A DNA stretch of 64,000 nucleotides, taken from positions 1 through 64,000 of the forward strand of contig JAFSZY010000004.1 of NCBI GenBank assembly GCA_017458845.1, written 5' to 3'. Of the stretch, positions 7,278-15,798 are shown piece by piece. The DNA comes from Ruminococcus sp. (GTDB taxonomy: Bacteria > Bacillota > Clostridia > Oscillospirales > Acutalibacteraceae). Under the pieces are notes generated by a model. It saw nothing but the letters and a program-made list of their open reading frames with translations, did no database searches and had not been told where the DNA came from. The stretch's first letter is position 1, and each line of letters begins with the position of its first letter. The translations under genes were made by a program, and so were the position numbers.

Positions 7278-8000
7278 ATGAGCAACACAACAGTAGTATT
7301 CAACCCCATAGCGGTAATGAAAAGATATGAAATTAAATATATAATATCAAAGGAACAGGAGGAGTTTTTGAAAGAAAAACTCCAAGGCAAGCTGTTTGTA
7401 GACCAATTCGGTAAAACCTCGATAGCTTCACTCTATTACGACACTCCCGACTACAAGCTGATTCGAACATCAAACGAAAAGCCTTTATTCAAAGAAAAAC
7501 TCAGGCTGCGCTCCTACGGCTTGGCACACGACAGCTCTCCCGTATTTCTGGAGCTTAAGCGCAAGGCGTTCGGAGTTGTTTATAAAAGACGAATAGAGAG
7601 CACAATCCCCGAGGTTGAAAGCTTCTTTGATGGAATAACCGACAGCTTGGGAGACGGGCAGATAAACAAGGAGATAAGCTGGTTTTGTTCACAAAATGAG
7701 GATCTTATGCCTGCCTGCCTTATAATCTACGACCGCACAGCCTACTATGAGCCTACAGGAGAGCTCAGGCTGACGATAGACAATAACCCGAGATTCAGAA
7801 TGGACAACCTCGACCTCAGAGTTTCAATGGACGGCGAGCCGCTTTTGCCCGAGGGTTACTCGATACTTGAGGTAAAGGTTCAGGGCGGTATGCCGCTTTG
7901 GCTGTCCCGTATACTGGATGAGGGTAAGATATATAAGACGAGCTTCTCCAAGTACGGAGAAGCGTACAAAAGATTACTCGTGAATCAGTACAGGAGGTAG
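7278..8000 (+). CDS. VTC domain protein (polyphosphate polymerase-type, CYTH-like fold)
   Basis: 240 residues. Begins MKRYEIKYIISKEQ (from residue 14) and contains SLYYDTPDYKLIRTS, KEKLRLRSYG, VFLELKRKAFGVVYKRR, LTIDNN and an ILEVKVQGGMPLWLS segment near the end. These basic and acidic strand motifs are those of the VTC catalytic tunnel, which makes polyphosphate from ATP in yeast VTC4. In bacteria, VTC proteins next to DUF4956 membrane proteins and CotH or beta-helix lipoproteins form a conserved neighbourhood, seen here. AAGGAGG precedes the ATG. First gene of an operon of three under the TTCA array. The domain is firm; polyphosphate activity of the bacterial type is inference. Confidence 0.85.
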   Translation: MSNTTVVFNPIAVMKRYEIKYIISKEQEEFLKEKLQGKLFVDQFGKTSIASLYYDTPDYKLIRTSNEKPLFKEKLRLRSYGLAHDSSPVFLELKRKAFGVVYKRRIESTIPEVESFFDGITDSLGDGQINKEISWFCSQNEDLMPACLIIYDRTAYYEPTGELRLTIDNNPRFRMDNLDLRVSMDGEPLLPEGYSILEVKVQGGMPLWLSRILDEGKIYKTSFSKYGEAYKRLLVNQYRR

Positions 8001-8004
8001 AATA

Positions 8005-8691
8005 ATGGATATAAACACAATTCTTAACACGATTTATTCGTCGTCAGTGACGGCGGAGCAGTTTTTCACAATGGCTGGGTTCTCGCTTGCTTTCGGTATA
8101 CTCTACGCCTTTGTGATTTCATTCAGAATCCGTTCGACAAGACGTTTCTTTACGGTGACGGCGCTCATACCTTTTGTTGTAGCGGCTGTAATAACATTTG
8201 TCAACGGCAACATCGGAGCGGGCGTCGCGATAGGAGGAGCTTTCAGCCTGATTCGTTTTCGCTCGGCTCAGGGCAGCGCGGACGAAATCGCCGCAATCTT
8301 CATAGCTATGGCTTCGGGCATAGCGTTCGGAATGGGTTACATCACCTACGGAATATTGATTCTCGTGTGTCTGTCGCTGTTATTCATAGCTTTTTCGGCG
8401 CTCCCGATTTTCGAGCACAAGCGCTTTACAGAGGAGAATCTGCTCAGGATTACTATTCCCGAGTCTCTCGAATATCAGAACGCGTTTGACGATGTATTCA
8501 AAAAGTATCTTACTAAATGCGAGAGCGTAGGAATCAAAACCACAGCCATGGGCTCGATGTTCAGGCTTTCCTATAAAATTAAAATGAAGAACACATCACA
8601 GCAAAAGGAGTTCGTGGATGAGCTCCGCACCCAGAACGGCAACCTCGAGATTGCGATTATGCCGTTTGTCGAAACAGAAAACCAGCTATAA
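8005..8691 (+). CDS. DUF4956 membrane protein
   Basis: 228 residues, starting 5 bases after the VTC gene; the ribosome site AGGAGG overlaps the VTC stop. Four hydrophobic segments (about 20-42, 48-65, 67-80 and 92-128) include the conserved GVAIGGAFSLIRFRSAQGSA loop of DUF4956. A soluble ferredoxin-like C-terminal region (about 145-228) has SVGIKTTAMGSMFRLSYKI. It is the regular partner of VTC-domain proteins and may couple their product to the membrane. Confidence 0.85.
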   Translation: MDINTILNTIYSSSVTAEQFFTMAGFSLAFGILYAFVISFRIRSTRRFFTVTALIPFVVAAVITFVNGNIGAGVAIGGAFSLIRFRSAQGSADEIAAIFIAMASGIAFGMGYITYGILILVCLSLLFIAFSALPIFEHKRFTEENLLRITIPESLEYQNAFDDVFKKYLTKCESVGIKTTAMGSMFRLSYKIKMKNTSQQKEFVDELRTQNGNLEIAIMPFVETENQL

Positions 8692-8727
8692 AAAATATAA
8701 TTACGGGTAAATATGGAGGAAATTAAA

Positions 8728-9975
8728 ATGAAAAAGAGATTTTTAGCAATTATCGCGGCGGCGTTAATTATGGTATCTGCCGCTTCGTGTACAGCACAGA
8801 ATACAGAGTCAACACAATCGACGCAAACATCTGCCGCGCAGACAACTGCGGTGAAAAATACAGCTTCAAGCGATGATGACACAAGCAGTTCAAGCAAAAC
8901 AGATGTAAAAGAGGCAAGTTTGAAAGGAACACTGACCAAGGACAGCGTTTTTACAGACCGTGACCTTGAGCAGAGCGCAGACCTCACCGACGCAAAAAAA
9001 TACACTGTCACAGACGGTGAGAACATCAGTATAAAATCCGATGGCGTTTATGTCCTCAGCGGCAGCGCAAAGAACGTAACCGTTACCGTTGATGCTGACA
9101 GCGAGGATAAGGTTCAGATTGTACTCGACGGAGTCAGCATTACCAACGAAAGCGCTCCCGCGATTTATGTCAAGAGCGCCGACAAGGTATTTGTTACAAC
9201 AACCAAGGGCAGCGCCAACACGCTTAAAGTGACAGGAAGCTTTACAAAGGATGGCGACACCAACACAGATGCGGTTATTTTCTCTAAGGACGACCTTGTG
9301 CTTAACGGTCAGGGCACGCTTAATATCAGTTCAACAGACAACGGTATTACAAGTAAGGATGACCTCAAAATCACGGGAGGTACGCTTGATATTACGAGTA
9401 CATCTGATGCAATTGAGGCTAACGACTCTATAGCCGTTGCAGGCGGCAAAATTACTATCAACTCGCAAAAGGACGGTCTCCACGCTGAGAATGACGATGA
9501 TAACTCGTTAGGGTATGTCTACATCTGCGGCGGAACCTTCAACATTACCTCCACAGCCGACGGTATTCAGGGCACTACAACAGTACAGATTGACGGAGGC
9601 ACCTTCGAAATAACGGCACAAGAAGCAATCGAGAGCACTTATGTAAAAATTAACGGCGGCACTCTAAAGATTTCAGCGTCTGACGACGGAATCAACGGTT
9701 CAAACAAATCCGACTCGGTCAATACGGCAATTGAAATCAACGATGGCGATATTACCATTGATATGGTACAGGGTGACACAGACGGAATCGACTCCAACGG
9801 CGACCTCTATATCAACGGCGGAAAGATTAGCATCAATGCTCAGTCGCCTTTCGACTACGACGGCACATGCGAAAAGAACGGCGGTACAATTATCGTCAAC
9901 GGCACCGAGACCGACACCATCACCAACCAGACACTCGGCGGCGGTATGCAGGGCGGCGGTGAGATGAACAGATAA
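8728..9975 (+). CDS. Lipoprotein with parallel beta-helix, carbohydrate-binding domain type (DUF4353-like)
   Basis: The start is set at ATG 8728 because GGAGG lies just before it; the ATG at 8713 includes that ribosome site. 415 residues. The lipobox is VSAASC (Cys 20), followed by a Ser/Thr linker. From about residue 85 it has GVYVLSGSAKNVTVTVDA, VQIVLDGVSITN and a long ladder of short turns (NGQGTLNISST, DDLKITGGTLDITS, AIEANDSIAVAGGKITI, TADGIQGTTTVQIDGGTFEI) ending in a Gly-rich tail. This is the right-handed beta-helix lipoprotein usually found with VTC/DUF4956/CotH sets. Third gene of the operon; likely a cell-surface glycan-binding component. Confidence 0.8.
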   Translation: MKKRFLAIIAAALIMVSAASCTAQNTESTQSTQTSAAQTTAVKNTASSDDDTSSSSKTDVKEASLKGTLTKDSVFTDRDLEQSADLTDAKKYTVTDGENISIKSDGVYVLSGSAKNVTVTVDADSEDKVQIVLDGVSITNESAPAIYVKSADKVFVTTTKGSANTLKVTGSFTKDGDTNTDAVIFSKDDLVLNGQGTLNISSTDNGITSKDDLKITGGTLDITSTSDAIEANDSIAVAGGKITINSQKDGLHAENDDDNSLGYVYICGGTFNITSTADGIQGTTTVQIDGGTFEITAQEAIESTYVKINGGTLKISASDDGINGSNKSDSVNTAIEINDGDITIDMVQGDTDGIDSNGDLYINGGKISINAQSPFDYDGTCEKNGGTIIVNGTETDTITNQTLGGGMQGGGEMNR

Positions 9976-10005
9976 TATACACATAGGATTAATCATGCAA
10001 ATAAA

Positions 10006-10156
10006 ATGGGCTGGCTCAAAAAAGTCAGCCCCGCTGTTGTTCTGAGCGTTAGCGAGGAATCTCCTTCTTCTTTATACCGTTCAGTAAGAGATTTATGATT
10101 CTTTGTTGCTTCTCTCCTCAGATTGACACGAGGGGCGGCTTTTGAGCCAGCCCCAT
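10006..10156. repeat. Palindromic intergenic repeat, copy 1
   Basis: Bounded by inverted ends ATGGGCTGGCTCAAAA and TTTTGAGCCAGCCCCAT. The interior begins AGTCAGCCCCGCTGTTGTTC and contains GTAAGAGATTTATGATTC. A second copy at 10944-11133 shares these blocks. It is MITE-like and non-coding. The rest of 9976-10383 holds nothing else I can name. Confidence 0.75.
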
Positions 10157-10383
10157 TGTAAATGATTAATTTGTTTTCCGCTATAATAAAGGCATATAAA
10201 AATGTCAGAAGTTATATGCTTGTTTATCCTTTTGTGTTTGACGAGGATATATTCAGCTTAAGTAAAAAGCTCTTCGAAAACTATATGGATTGGTAAAAAT
10301 GTTGCAATTAGGAAGTTGATATGTTAGAATAATCTTGCTGAATAAAAAACAGAATATTTGTCTTATATTTAGGAGGTGTATTA

Positions 10384-10908
10384 ATGACAGTATTATGTAT
10401 TATTTGGGGAATTCTGATGATTTTAGGCGGCTTATCCTGTATGTTTACACCGCTCATCACCTTTATCAGCGCTGAATACTTGGTTGTTATTCTTGTAGCT
10501 GTTTTCGGTATTTTCGGTCTGATAAGAGGAATCGCCGCAAAACGGTTTGAAGTAACCTTTTTCTTCAGTATTGTCAGCATTGTATTCGGTTTAGCGGTAT
10601 TTTTCTTCCCGCAGTTCTTTGTGCTGACAAGCGGCATATTGATTTATCTGCTCGCGTTCTGGTTCGTGCTGCTGGGAGTTACTACGGTTTACAACTCAAT
10701 AGCTGTCGGTAAGGCGAGCGGTTCGGGTATGTGGATTTTACAGTTAATCGTCGGCATACTTGTAATACTGTTCGGCTGTTACGCTTTTGTTCATCCGACT
10801 CTGTTCGCGGCTTCCATTGCGGGTACACTCGGATTCCTGCTTGGCTTAAGCTTTGTAGTTACAGGGTTCACCATGGTATTCGCCCCGCTGACAAAAAGCG
10901 GGAAATAA
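10384..10908 (+). CDS. HdeD/DUF308 family membrane protein
   Basis: 174 residues, almost entirely hydrophobic, with six segments in three repeated pairs (about 3-22, 28-47, 58-76, 82-104, 115-135 and 141-168). Loops contain the family's G-x-x-x-I-x-R-G-I/G and the pattern ILMILGGLSCMFTPLITFIS / IVGILVILFGCYAFVHPTLF, the hallmark P-x-x-x/T repeat of HdeD-like proteins. Proteins of this family are linked to acid resistance in enterics; in Firmicutes their role is unknown. AGGAGG precedes the ATG. It stands alone between two copies of the palindromic repeat. Confidence 0.8.
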   Translation: MTVLCIIWGILMILGGLSCMFTPLITFISAEYLVVILVAVFGIFGLIRGIAAKRFEVTFFFSIVSIVFGLAVFFFPQFFVLTSGILIYLLAFWFVLLGVTTVYNSIAVGKASGSGMWILQLIVGILVILFGCYAFVHPTLFAASIAGTLGFLLGLSFVVTGFTMVFAPLTKSGK

Positions 10909-10943
10909 AGGTTTATAACACGCACAATAACCAAATAGATAAC

Positions 10944-11133
10944 GGGGCTGGCTCAAAAAAGTCAGCCCCGCTGTTGTTCTGAGCGTTAGCGAAGAATCTG
11001 CTTTCTCTTATAACCGCGTAGGCGGGTCTCTGTGCCCGCTCGCTTCCTCTTTATTCCGTTTAGTAAGAGATTTAAGATTCTTTGTTGCTTCTCTCCTCAG
11101 AATGACATGAGGGGGCGGCTTTTGAGCCGCCCC
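10944..11133. repeat. Palindromic intergenic repeat, copy 2
   Basis: Same element as at 10006-10156: inverted ends GGGGCTGGCTCAAAA / TTTTGAGCCGCCCC and shared AGTCAGCCCCGCTGTTGTTC and TTCTTTGTTGCTTCTCTCCT blocks. It has an extra ~40 bases (GCGTAGGCGGGTCTCTGTGC) not in copy 1. The outer hairpin may also end transcripts from both sides. Confidence 0.75.
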
Positions 11134-11167
11134 TGTTTTCAAGTTATATAAGGTTTTACTCCCGTAA

Positions 11168-12409
11168 TCAGTCTTCTCTGTGGTCGAACACTCTCTTGGT
11201 CTTTTTCTCGGATCGGGGAAGAGTCCCGACAGAAACGACCGTGACCTTGGGCGTAACGCTCATCTTGGACTTGAAGAGCTCTCTGATAGTATCGCCTGTC
11301 TGGTCAAAATTCACACGGCCTTCCGCTTCAACTGTCAGGAGGATGACGTCGCGGTTCTTCTCCTCATCATGGGCGATGTCGATTTTGTATTCGCTCGATA
11401 CACCGTCCACGCTTCCGAGCAGCTCTTCGACCTGGCTCGGGAACATATTAACGCCGTGAACCTTGAACATATCGTCGGAACGGCCCTTGATGATGTCGAG
11501 CCTCGGGTAGCGGCTTCCGCAGGGGCAGTCCCCGGGGATAATCCTCGACAAATCGTGTGTGCGGAATCTTAAAAGCGGCGCGCCTTCCTTGACGAGCGTC
11601 GTGATAACAATCTCGCCCTCTTCTCCGTCGGGAACATTCTCCCCGGTCTCGGGGTCGATAATTTCCACATAGAGGTAATCGTCCCAAATGTGCATACCTG
11701 TCTGGAGATTGCAGTTCACGCCGATACCCGGACCGTAAATTTCGGTGAGTCCGTAGATATCGTACAGCTCAATGCCGAGCTCGTTAGCTATGTACTCGCG
11801 CTTTTTTTCGCTCCATCTCTCGGAGCCTATAACGCCTTTCTTCAGGCGGATTTTGTTTTTAAGTCCGCGTTTGTTGATTTCCTCCGCTAGCAGCAGCGCG
11901 TAGCTTGAAGTAGCGCATATAACGGTAGTCTCTAAATCCTGCATCATTTGGAGCTGCTTTTCGGTGTTCCCCGGCCCCATCGGGACAGCCATAGCGCCGA
12001 GCTTTTCACAGCCTGCCTGAAAACCGATTCCCGCAGTCCACAGACCGTAACCGGGGGTAATCTGAATGCGATCCCGCTTAGTAATTCCCGCGGTTTCATA
12101 ACAGCGCGCGAACATAGTCGCCCAGTCGTCAACATCCTTTGCTGTGTAAGGGATGATAACAGGCTTGCCCGTTGTGCCCGAGGATGAGTGAATGCGGACA
12201 ATCTCGCTGTCGGGAACAGCCTGAATTCCGAGCGGGTACGCGCCTCTGAGCTCCGCCTTGTCGATAAACGGGAGCTTCTTGAAGTCATCCTCTGTTTTGA
12301 TTTCGGTAATGCCCATTTTCTTGTACATTTTAGCGAAATAATTGTCTGCTTCTAAAATTTTCTGAAGTCTGTCATTGACAAGCTTTAATTGTTTTTCACT
12401 GATTTGCAT
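11168..12409 (-). CDS. Phenylacetate-CoA ligase-type AMP-forming enzyme
   Basis: 413 residues, a normal length for PaaK. It contains the ATP loop IHSSSGTTGKPVIIPYT, a PGYGLWTAGIGF segment, YDIYGLTEIYGPGIGVNC, LLRFRTHDLSRIIPG, GRSDDMFKVHGVNMFPSQVE and a C-terminal Lys near LPRSEKKTKRV. It activates an aryl acid with ATP and CoA; the preferred acid (phenylacetate, indoleacetate) cannot be read from sequence. Its ATG overlaps the end of iorB by 14 bases. Linked to indolepyruvate oxidoreductase, it probably turns aryl acetyl-CoA back to acid with ATP gain, or the reverse. Confidence 0.85.
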   Translation of the reverse strand: MQISEKQLKLVNDRLQKILEADNYFAKMYKKMGITEIKTEDDFKKLPFIDKAELRGAYPLGIQAVPDSEIVRIHSSSGTTGKPVIIPYTAKDVDDWATMFARCYETAGITKRDRIQITPGYGLWTAGIGFQAGCEKLGAMAVPMGPGNTEKQLQMMQDLETTVICATSSYALLLAEEINKRGLKNKIRLKKGVIGSERWSEKKREYIANELGIELYDIYGLTEIYGPGIGVNCNLQTGMHIWDDYLYVEIIDPETGENVPDGEEGEIVITTLVKEGAPLLRFRTHDLSRIIPGDCPCGSRYPRLDIIKGRSDDMFKVHGVNMFPSQVEELLGSVDGVSSEYKIDIAHDEEKNRDVILLTVEAEGRVNFDQTGDTIRELFKSKMSVTPKVTVVSVGTLPRSEKKTKRVFDHRED

Positions 12410-12989
12410 AATTGTTTTCTCCTATTTTGCAGCCTTGCTCGAAAGCGGCAAGATTTTTTTCGTGGAATTTAGCGGGGATAATGCTTATGATTTCATCGCG
12501 GATAGTTTTCTCATTTATCCCGAGCTCGCCCGTTCCCGCCGCGGCGCCTAAAACCGCTATGTTAAAAAACTTTGACGACCCGAACGGTTTGCACATTTCA
12601 TCGGAATCAACCACAAGGCATCTGCACTTTGAGTTGATAAACTCAATTTCAGCTTTGCCGTCATATTCTGTCGAGCATCCGAGTGAAGTGGGCTTTACGG
12701 GCACACGGTTAACGATTACGAGTCCGTCTTTCTTGAGGTATCTCAGGTTTCTTATTGCCTCAGAGGGTTCAAACGCTATTAAAATATCCGCTCCGCCTAT
12801 AGGAATGAGGGGGGAGAAGGCTTCGCCGATTCTAACGTGGCTTGTTACGGGACCGCCTCGCTGCGCCATTCCGATTGTTTCTGCGGAGTGAACCGCGTTG
12901 CCTTCCTTCATAGCGGATGCCGCGATGATTTTTGAAGCGAGGACGGTTCCCTGACCGCCGACTCCGCATATCATAATGTCCTTGTTCAT
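12396..12989 (-). CDS. iorB: Indolepyruvate ferredoxin oxidoreductase, beta subunit
   Basis: 197 residues from ATG at 12989, chosen over an upstream in-frame ATG (13034) because GGAGGGG lies before it and it forms an ATGA overlap with iorA. Typical gamma-domain motifs: ICGVGGQGTVLASKIIAASA, ETIGMAQRGGPVTSHVRIG, a PLIPIGGADILIAFEPSEA stretch and TSLGCSTEY. With IorA it oxidises aromatic 2-oxo acids from amino acid transamination to aryl acetyl-CoA, reducing ferredoxin in the cytoplasm. Confidence 0.92.
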   Translation of the reverse strand: MNKDIMICGVGGQGTVLASKIIAASAMKEGNAVHSAETIGMAQRGGPVTSHVRIGEAFSPLIPIGGADILIAFEPSEAIRNLRYLKKDGLVIVNRVPVKPTSLGCSTEYDGKAEIEFINSKCRCLVVDSDEMCKPFGSSKFFNIAVLGAAAGTGELGINEKTIRDEIISIIPAKFHEKNLAAFEQGCKIGENNYANQ

Positions 12990-14782
12990 TCTTCTACCCC
13001 TCCAATCGCCTTTACGGGGCACAGCTTTGAGCACAGCCCGCAGCCTGTACAGAGGTTCTCGTCAATAACGGCTTTGCCGTCGTTCATCGAAAGCGCGGGG
13101 CAGCCGATTTCTTTAATGCAGCGCGAGCAACCGACGCATTTGTCGCTGTCCACTCTCATCTTTTTATCGGGCTTTGCTATAGCTACGCAGGGAGACTTGA
13201 ATATAATCGCCTTAACGCCTTTTAGTTCGGCGCACTCGCGGACGGCAGCTGCCGCCTTATCTAAATCGAGCGGGTCAACCGTAATTACCTTTTTAACACC
13301 GACGCCGTTCAGCACTTTCTCAACGCTCACCTTTTCCACAGGCGTAGCCATAAGGTTTCTGCCTGTGCCGGGGTGCGGCTGATGACCTGTCATAGCTGTG
13401 GTGGAGTTGTCCAGAATACAAACTATTATGTCAGCGGCGTTATATACGGCGTTTACAATTCCTGTAATACCTGACGCGAAGAAGGTGGAATCGCCGATGA
13501 ACGCAAACGCGACCGCGTCATCATCCATATGATTGAATCCCTGCGCCATAGTAACGCCAGCGCCCATACAAAGGCAGGTGTCTACCATATCCAGCGGCAT
13601 TGCGTTGCCCAGCGTGTAACAGCCGATATCACCGCAGAAATATGTTTTTTTGTCTTTCATAGCTTTTTTGACAGCGTAGAATGACGCGCGGTGAGGACAG
13701 CCCGCGCACAGTACGGGAGGTCTCATAGGGGGCTGCGGAGCGTTTGATAGCCCAATGTTATCTTCATTGGTATCAATATTGAGAAAACGGCTGATGATTC
13801 GCTTTGCGCTGTCCGAGTCGTTCTCGCCGCTTGAAGGTACATCGTCTGTCAGTTTACCTCTGACCACAATATTCAGCTTGTGTTTGCCTATCAGCTTCAG
13901 CAGGCTTTCCTCGATGTAAGGGCTGAGTTCCTCAAAGCACAGAACCTCGCTCACACCCTCAAGCGCTCCCAGCAGAAAGCTCTCGGGCAAGGGATAGGGC
14001 GCGCCGACCTTAATTAACTTAACATCGGGATAATCCTTCAAAAACTCCGCCGCGTAAGCGTAGCTCACGCCTGTCGCGACAACAGCCTTTTCGGAGCTGC
14101 CTGTTACGGTATTAAATCTGCAGGATGAAAAGTCCTTTCCGATTTCTAAGTTTCTTTTTTCTATCATAGCGTGGTTTTGGAAGGATAGCCTTGGGAAGAT
14201 TACCCATTTTTTGGAATCCTTGACAAAGCCCTCGAATTTTTTTGCCTTAAATGTATCCGGGCATTCAATTGAGGCGTAAGCGTGGTCAACCCTGGTGGTG
14301 GGGCGCAGGATAACGGGAGTTTTGTACTTCTCGGAGTATTCAAAAGCTGCCCCGACCATCTCAAACGCTTCCTCGGGTGATGAGGGGTCAAAAACAGGAA
14401 TCCTCGCGAATTCAGCAAAACGCCTTGTGTCCTGCTCAGTCTGTGAGGAGATAGGACCCGGGTCGTCCGCCGACACCACAACCATTCCGCCTTTAACGCC
14501 AACATAGGCAAGGCTCATCAGCGGGTCGGACGCAACATTCAGTCCGACCTGTTTCATAGTTACCATAGCCCTGGCACCGCTGTACGCTGCTGCGGCGGCG
14601 ACTTCCATAGCCGCCTTTTCGTTTACGGACCATTCCAGATATGTACCGTCATGCGGATATTTACTCACCGTTTCGATAATCTCAGAAGACGGTGTCCCTG
14701 GGTAGCCCGACACCAGATTTACACCTGCCGACAACGCGCCCAAAGCAATTGCGCCGTTGCCCATAACATATTTTTTACTCAT
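12986..14782 (-). CDS. iorA: Indolepyruvate ferredoxin oxidoreductase, alpha subunit
   Basis: 598 residues, the usual IorA length. N-terminal pyrimidine domain with SGYPGTPSSEIIETVSKY and EWSVNEKAAMEVAAAAAYSG; ADDPGPISSQTEQDTR loop; TPP-binding domain with CAGCPHRASFYAVKKAM, GDIGCYTLG, FIGDSTFFASGITGIVNAVY and an LDNSTTAMTGHQPHPG loop (metal/TPP motif GDS...N). The C-terminus has two ferredoxin clusters, CVGCSRCIKEIGC and CTGCGLCSKLCP, binding two [4Fe-4S]. First gene of the minus-strand operon iorA-iorB-paaK. Confidence 0.95.
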   Translation of the reverse strand: MSKKYVMGNGAIALGALSAGVNLVSGYPGTPSSEIIETVSKYPHDGTYLEWSVNEKAAMEVAAAAAYSGARAMVTMKQVGLNVASDPLMSLAYVGVKGGMVVVSADDPGPISSQTEQDTRRFAEFARIPVFDPSSPEEAFEMVGAAFEYSEKYKTPVILRPTTRVDHAYASIECPDTFKAKKFEGFVKDSKKWVIFPRLSFQNHAMIEKRNLEIGKDFSSCRFNTVTGSSEKAVVATGVSYAYAAEFLKDYPDVKLIKVGAPYPLPESFLLGALEGVSEVLCFEELSPYIEESLLKLIGKHKLNIVVRGKLTDDVPSSGENDSDSAKRIISRFLNIDTNEDNIGLSNAPQPPMRPPVLCAGCPHRASFYAVKKAMKDKKTYFCGDIGCYTLGNAMPLDMVDTCLCMGAGVTMAQGFNHMDDDAVAFAFIGDSTFFASGITGIVNAVYNAADIIVCILDNSTTAMTGHQPHPGTGRNLMATPVEKVSVEKVLNGVGVKKVITVDPLDLDKAAAAVRECAELKGVKAIIFKSPCVAIAKPDKKMRVDSDKCVGCSRCIKEIGCPALSMNDGKAVIDENLCTGCGLCSKLCPVKAIGGVEE

Positions 14783-14923
14783 ATCATCATCCTCTTGTAC
14801 GACAGCCGCCGTACACTTGTACTTTGTTAACTGTAATATAATATCACAAATTCAAAGAGATTTCTACCCCAATGGTAAAAAACGAAGTCGCGTGTCGTTT
14901 AAAATTTTTTATATTAAACTATA

Positions 14924-14952
14924 TTGAACCCCGGATGATATTGTGATACAAT
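14924..14952 (+). promoter_or_regulatory. Promoter of the YkuD gene
   Basis: TTGAAC (14924-14929) and TACAAT (14947-14952) with a 17-base spacer, 33 bases before the ATG. GAGGAGG is the ribosome site. Confidence 0.6.
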
Positions 14953-14984
14953 TATTATAAATACTTTATAGAGGAGGATTTTTT

Positions 14985-15740
14985 ATGAAGTTCAGATCTA
15001 TTGTTGCCGTATTAACGGCAGTCATTATTATTTTTACAACGGCGACCTGCCTTACTGGCTGCTTGAACGAGAAAGCCGCCAATGTGGACAATAACGAATT
15101 GTATATGACCAATCAAGAGGTTCGTGAGTCCCCTGAATGGGTAACAAAGCTTGACGCGGCTAAGGACGCTGAACAGCTCATTGTAGTGGCGGGCGTGGAT
15201 AAAACCACGGCGTACGTTACTATGCACGAAAAAGACAAAAACGGAAAGTGGCAGCAGATTATCGCCACCCCGGGCTTTATCGGTCTTGACGGTCTCGGAA
15301 AAGCTAACATCAACGATTGTTACACACCTGTCGGTACTTTTACAATCGACAAGGCTTTCGGCCTTGCCGACGACCCGGGCTGCCAGATGGAATATACAAA
15401 GGTGGACGAGAACTACTATTGGTCGGGTGACAAGAAGAACCACTTTAACGAGCTCGTGAACATCAAGGACGTCCCCAAGCTCGATACCGAAAACAGCGAG
15501 CATATCGCTGATTATGACTACGCTTATCAGTATGTGCTCAATATGGGCTACAACTCCGAGTGTAAGTACGAAAACGGCTTTGCGTTCTTTTTCCATTGCT
15601 TCAGAGTTAACCGTACATACACAGGCGGATGCGTAGGGGTACCCGAGAACATTATGAAGTTCATTATGCAGCACGTTAAAAAAGGCTGCAAAATCACTAT
15701 CGACTCACTGGAGAAGATGGGCGGAGACCTCGATGCCTGA
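14985..15740 (+). CDS. L,D-transpeptidase (YkuD family) lipoprotein
   Basis: 251 residues. Signal with lipobox TCLTGC (Cys about 26). The YkuD domain (about 60-240) has TPVGTFTIDKAFG and the active-site block FHCFRVNRTYTGGCVGVPEN, that is, H-x(n)-T/S-x-G-C-V with His about 204 and Cys about 217. Such enzymes make 3-3 peptidoglycan cross-links or anchor proteins. The region between the TPVG and HCF motifs (ENYYWSGDKKNHFNELVNI) is that of the Firmicutes subgroup with unusual substrate loops. The next gene starts 58 bases downstream on the same strand, so co-transcription is possible. Confidence 0.85.
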   Translation: MKFRSIVAVLTAVIIIFTTATCLTGCLNEKAANVDNNELYMTNQEVRESPEWVTKLDAAKDAEQLIVVAGVDKTTAYVTMHEKDKNGKWQQIIATPGFIGLDGLGKANINDCYTPVGTFTIDKAFGLADDPGCQMEYTKVDENYYWSGDKKNHFNELVNIKDVPKLDTENSEHIADYDYAYQYVLNMGYNSECKYENGFAFFFHCFRVNRTYTGGCVGVPENIMKFIMQHVKKGCKITIDSLEKMGGDLDA

Positions 15741-15798
15741 TAATAAACATATCAAAAGATAGTTTGATAGAGCGAATATTACAATCAAGGGGGAGCCT

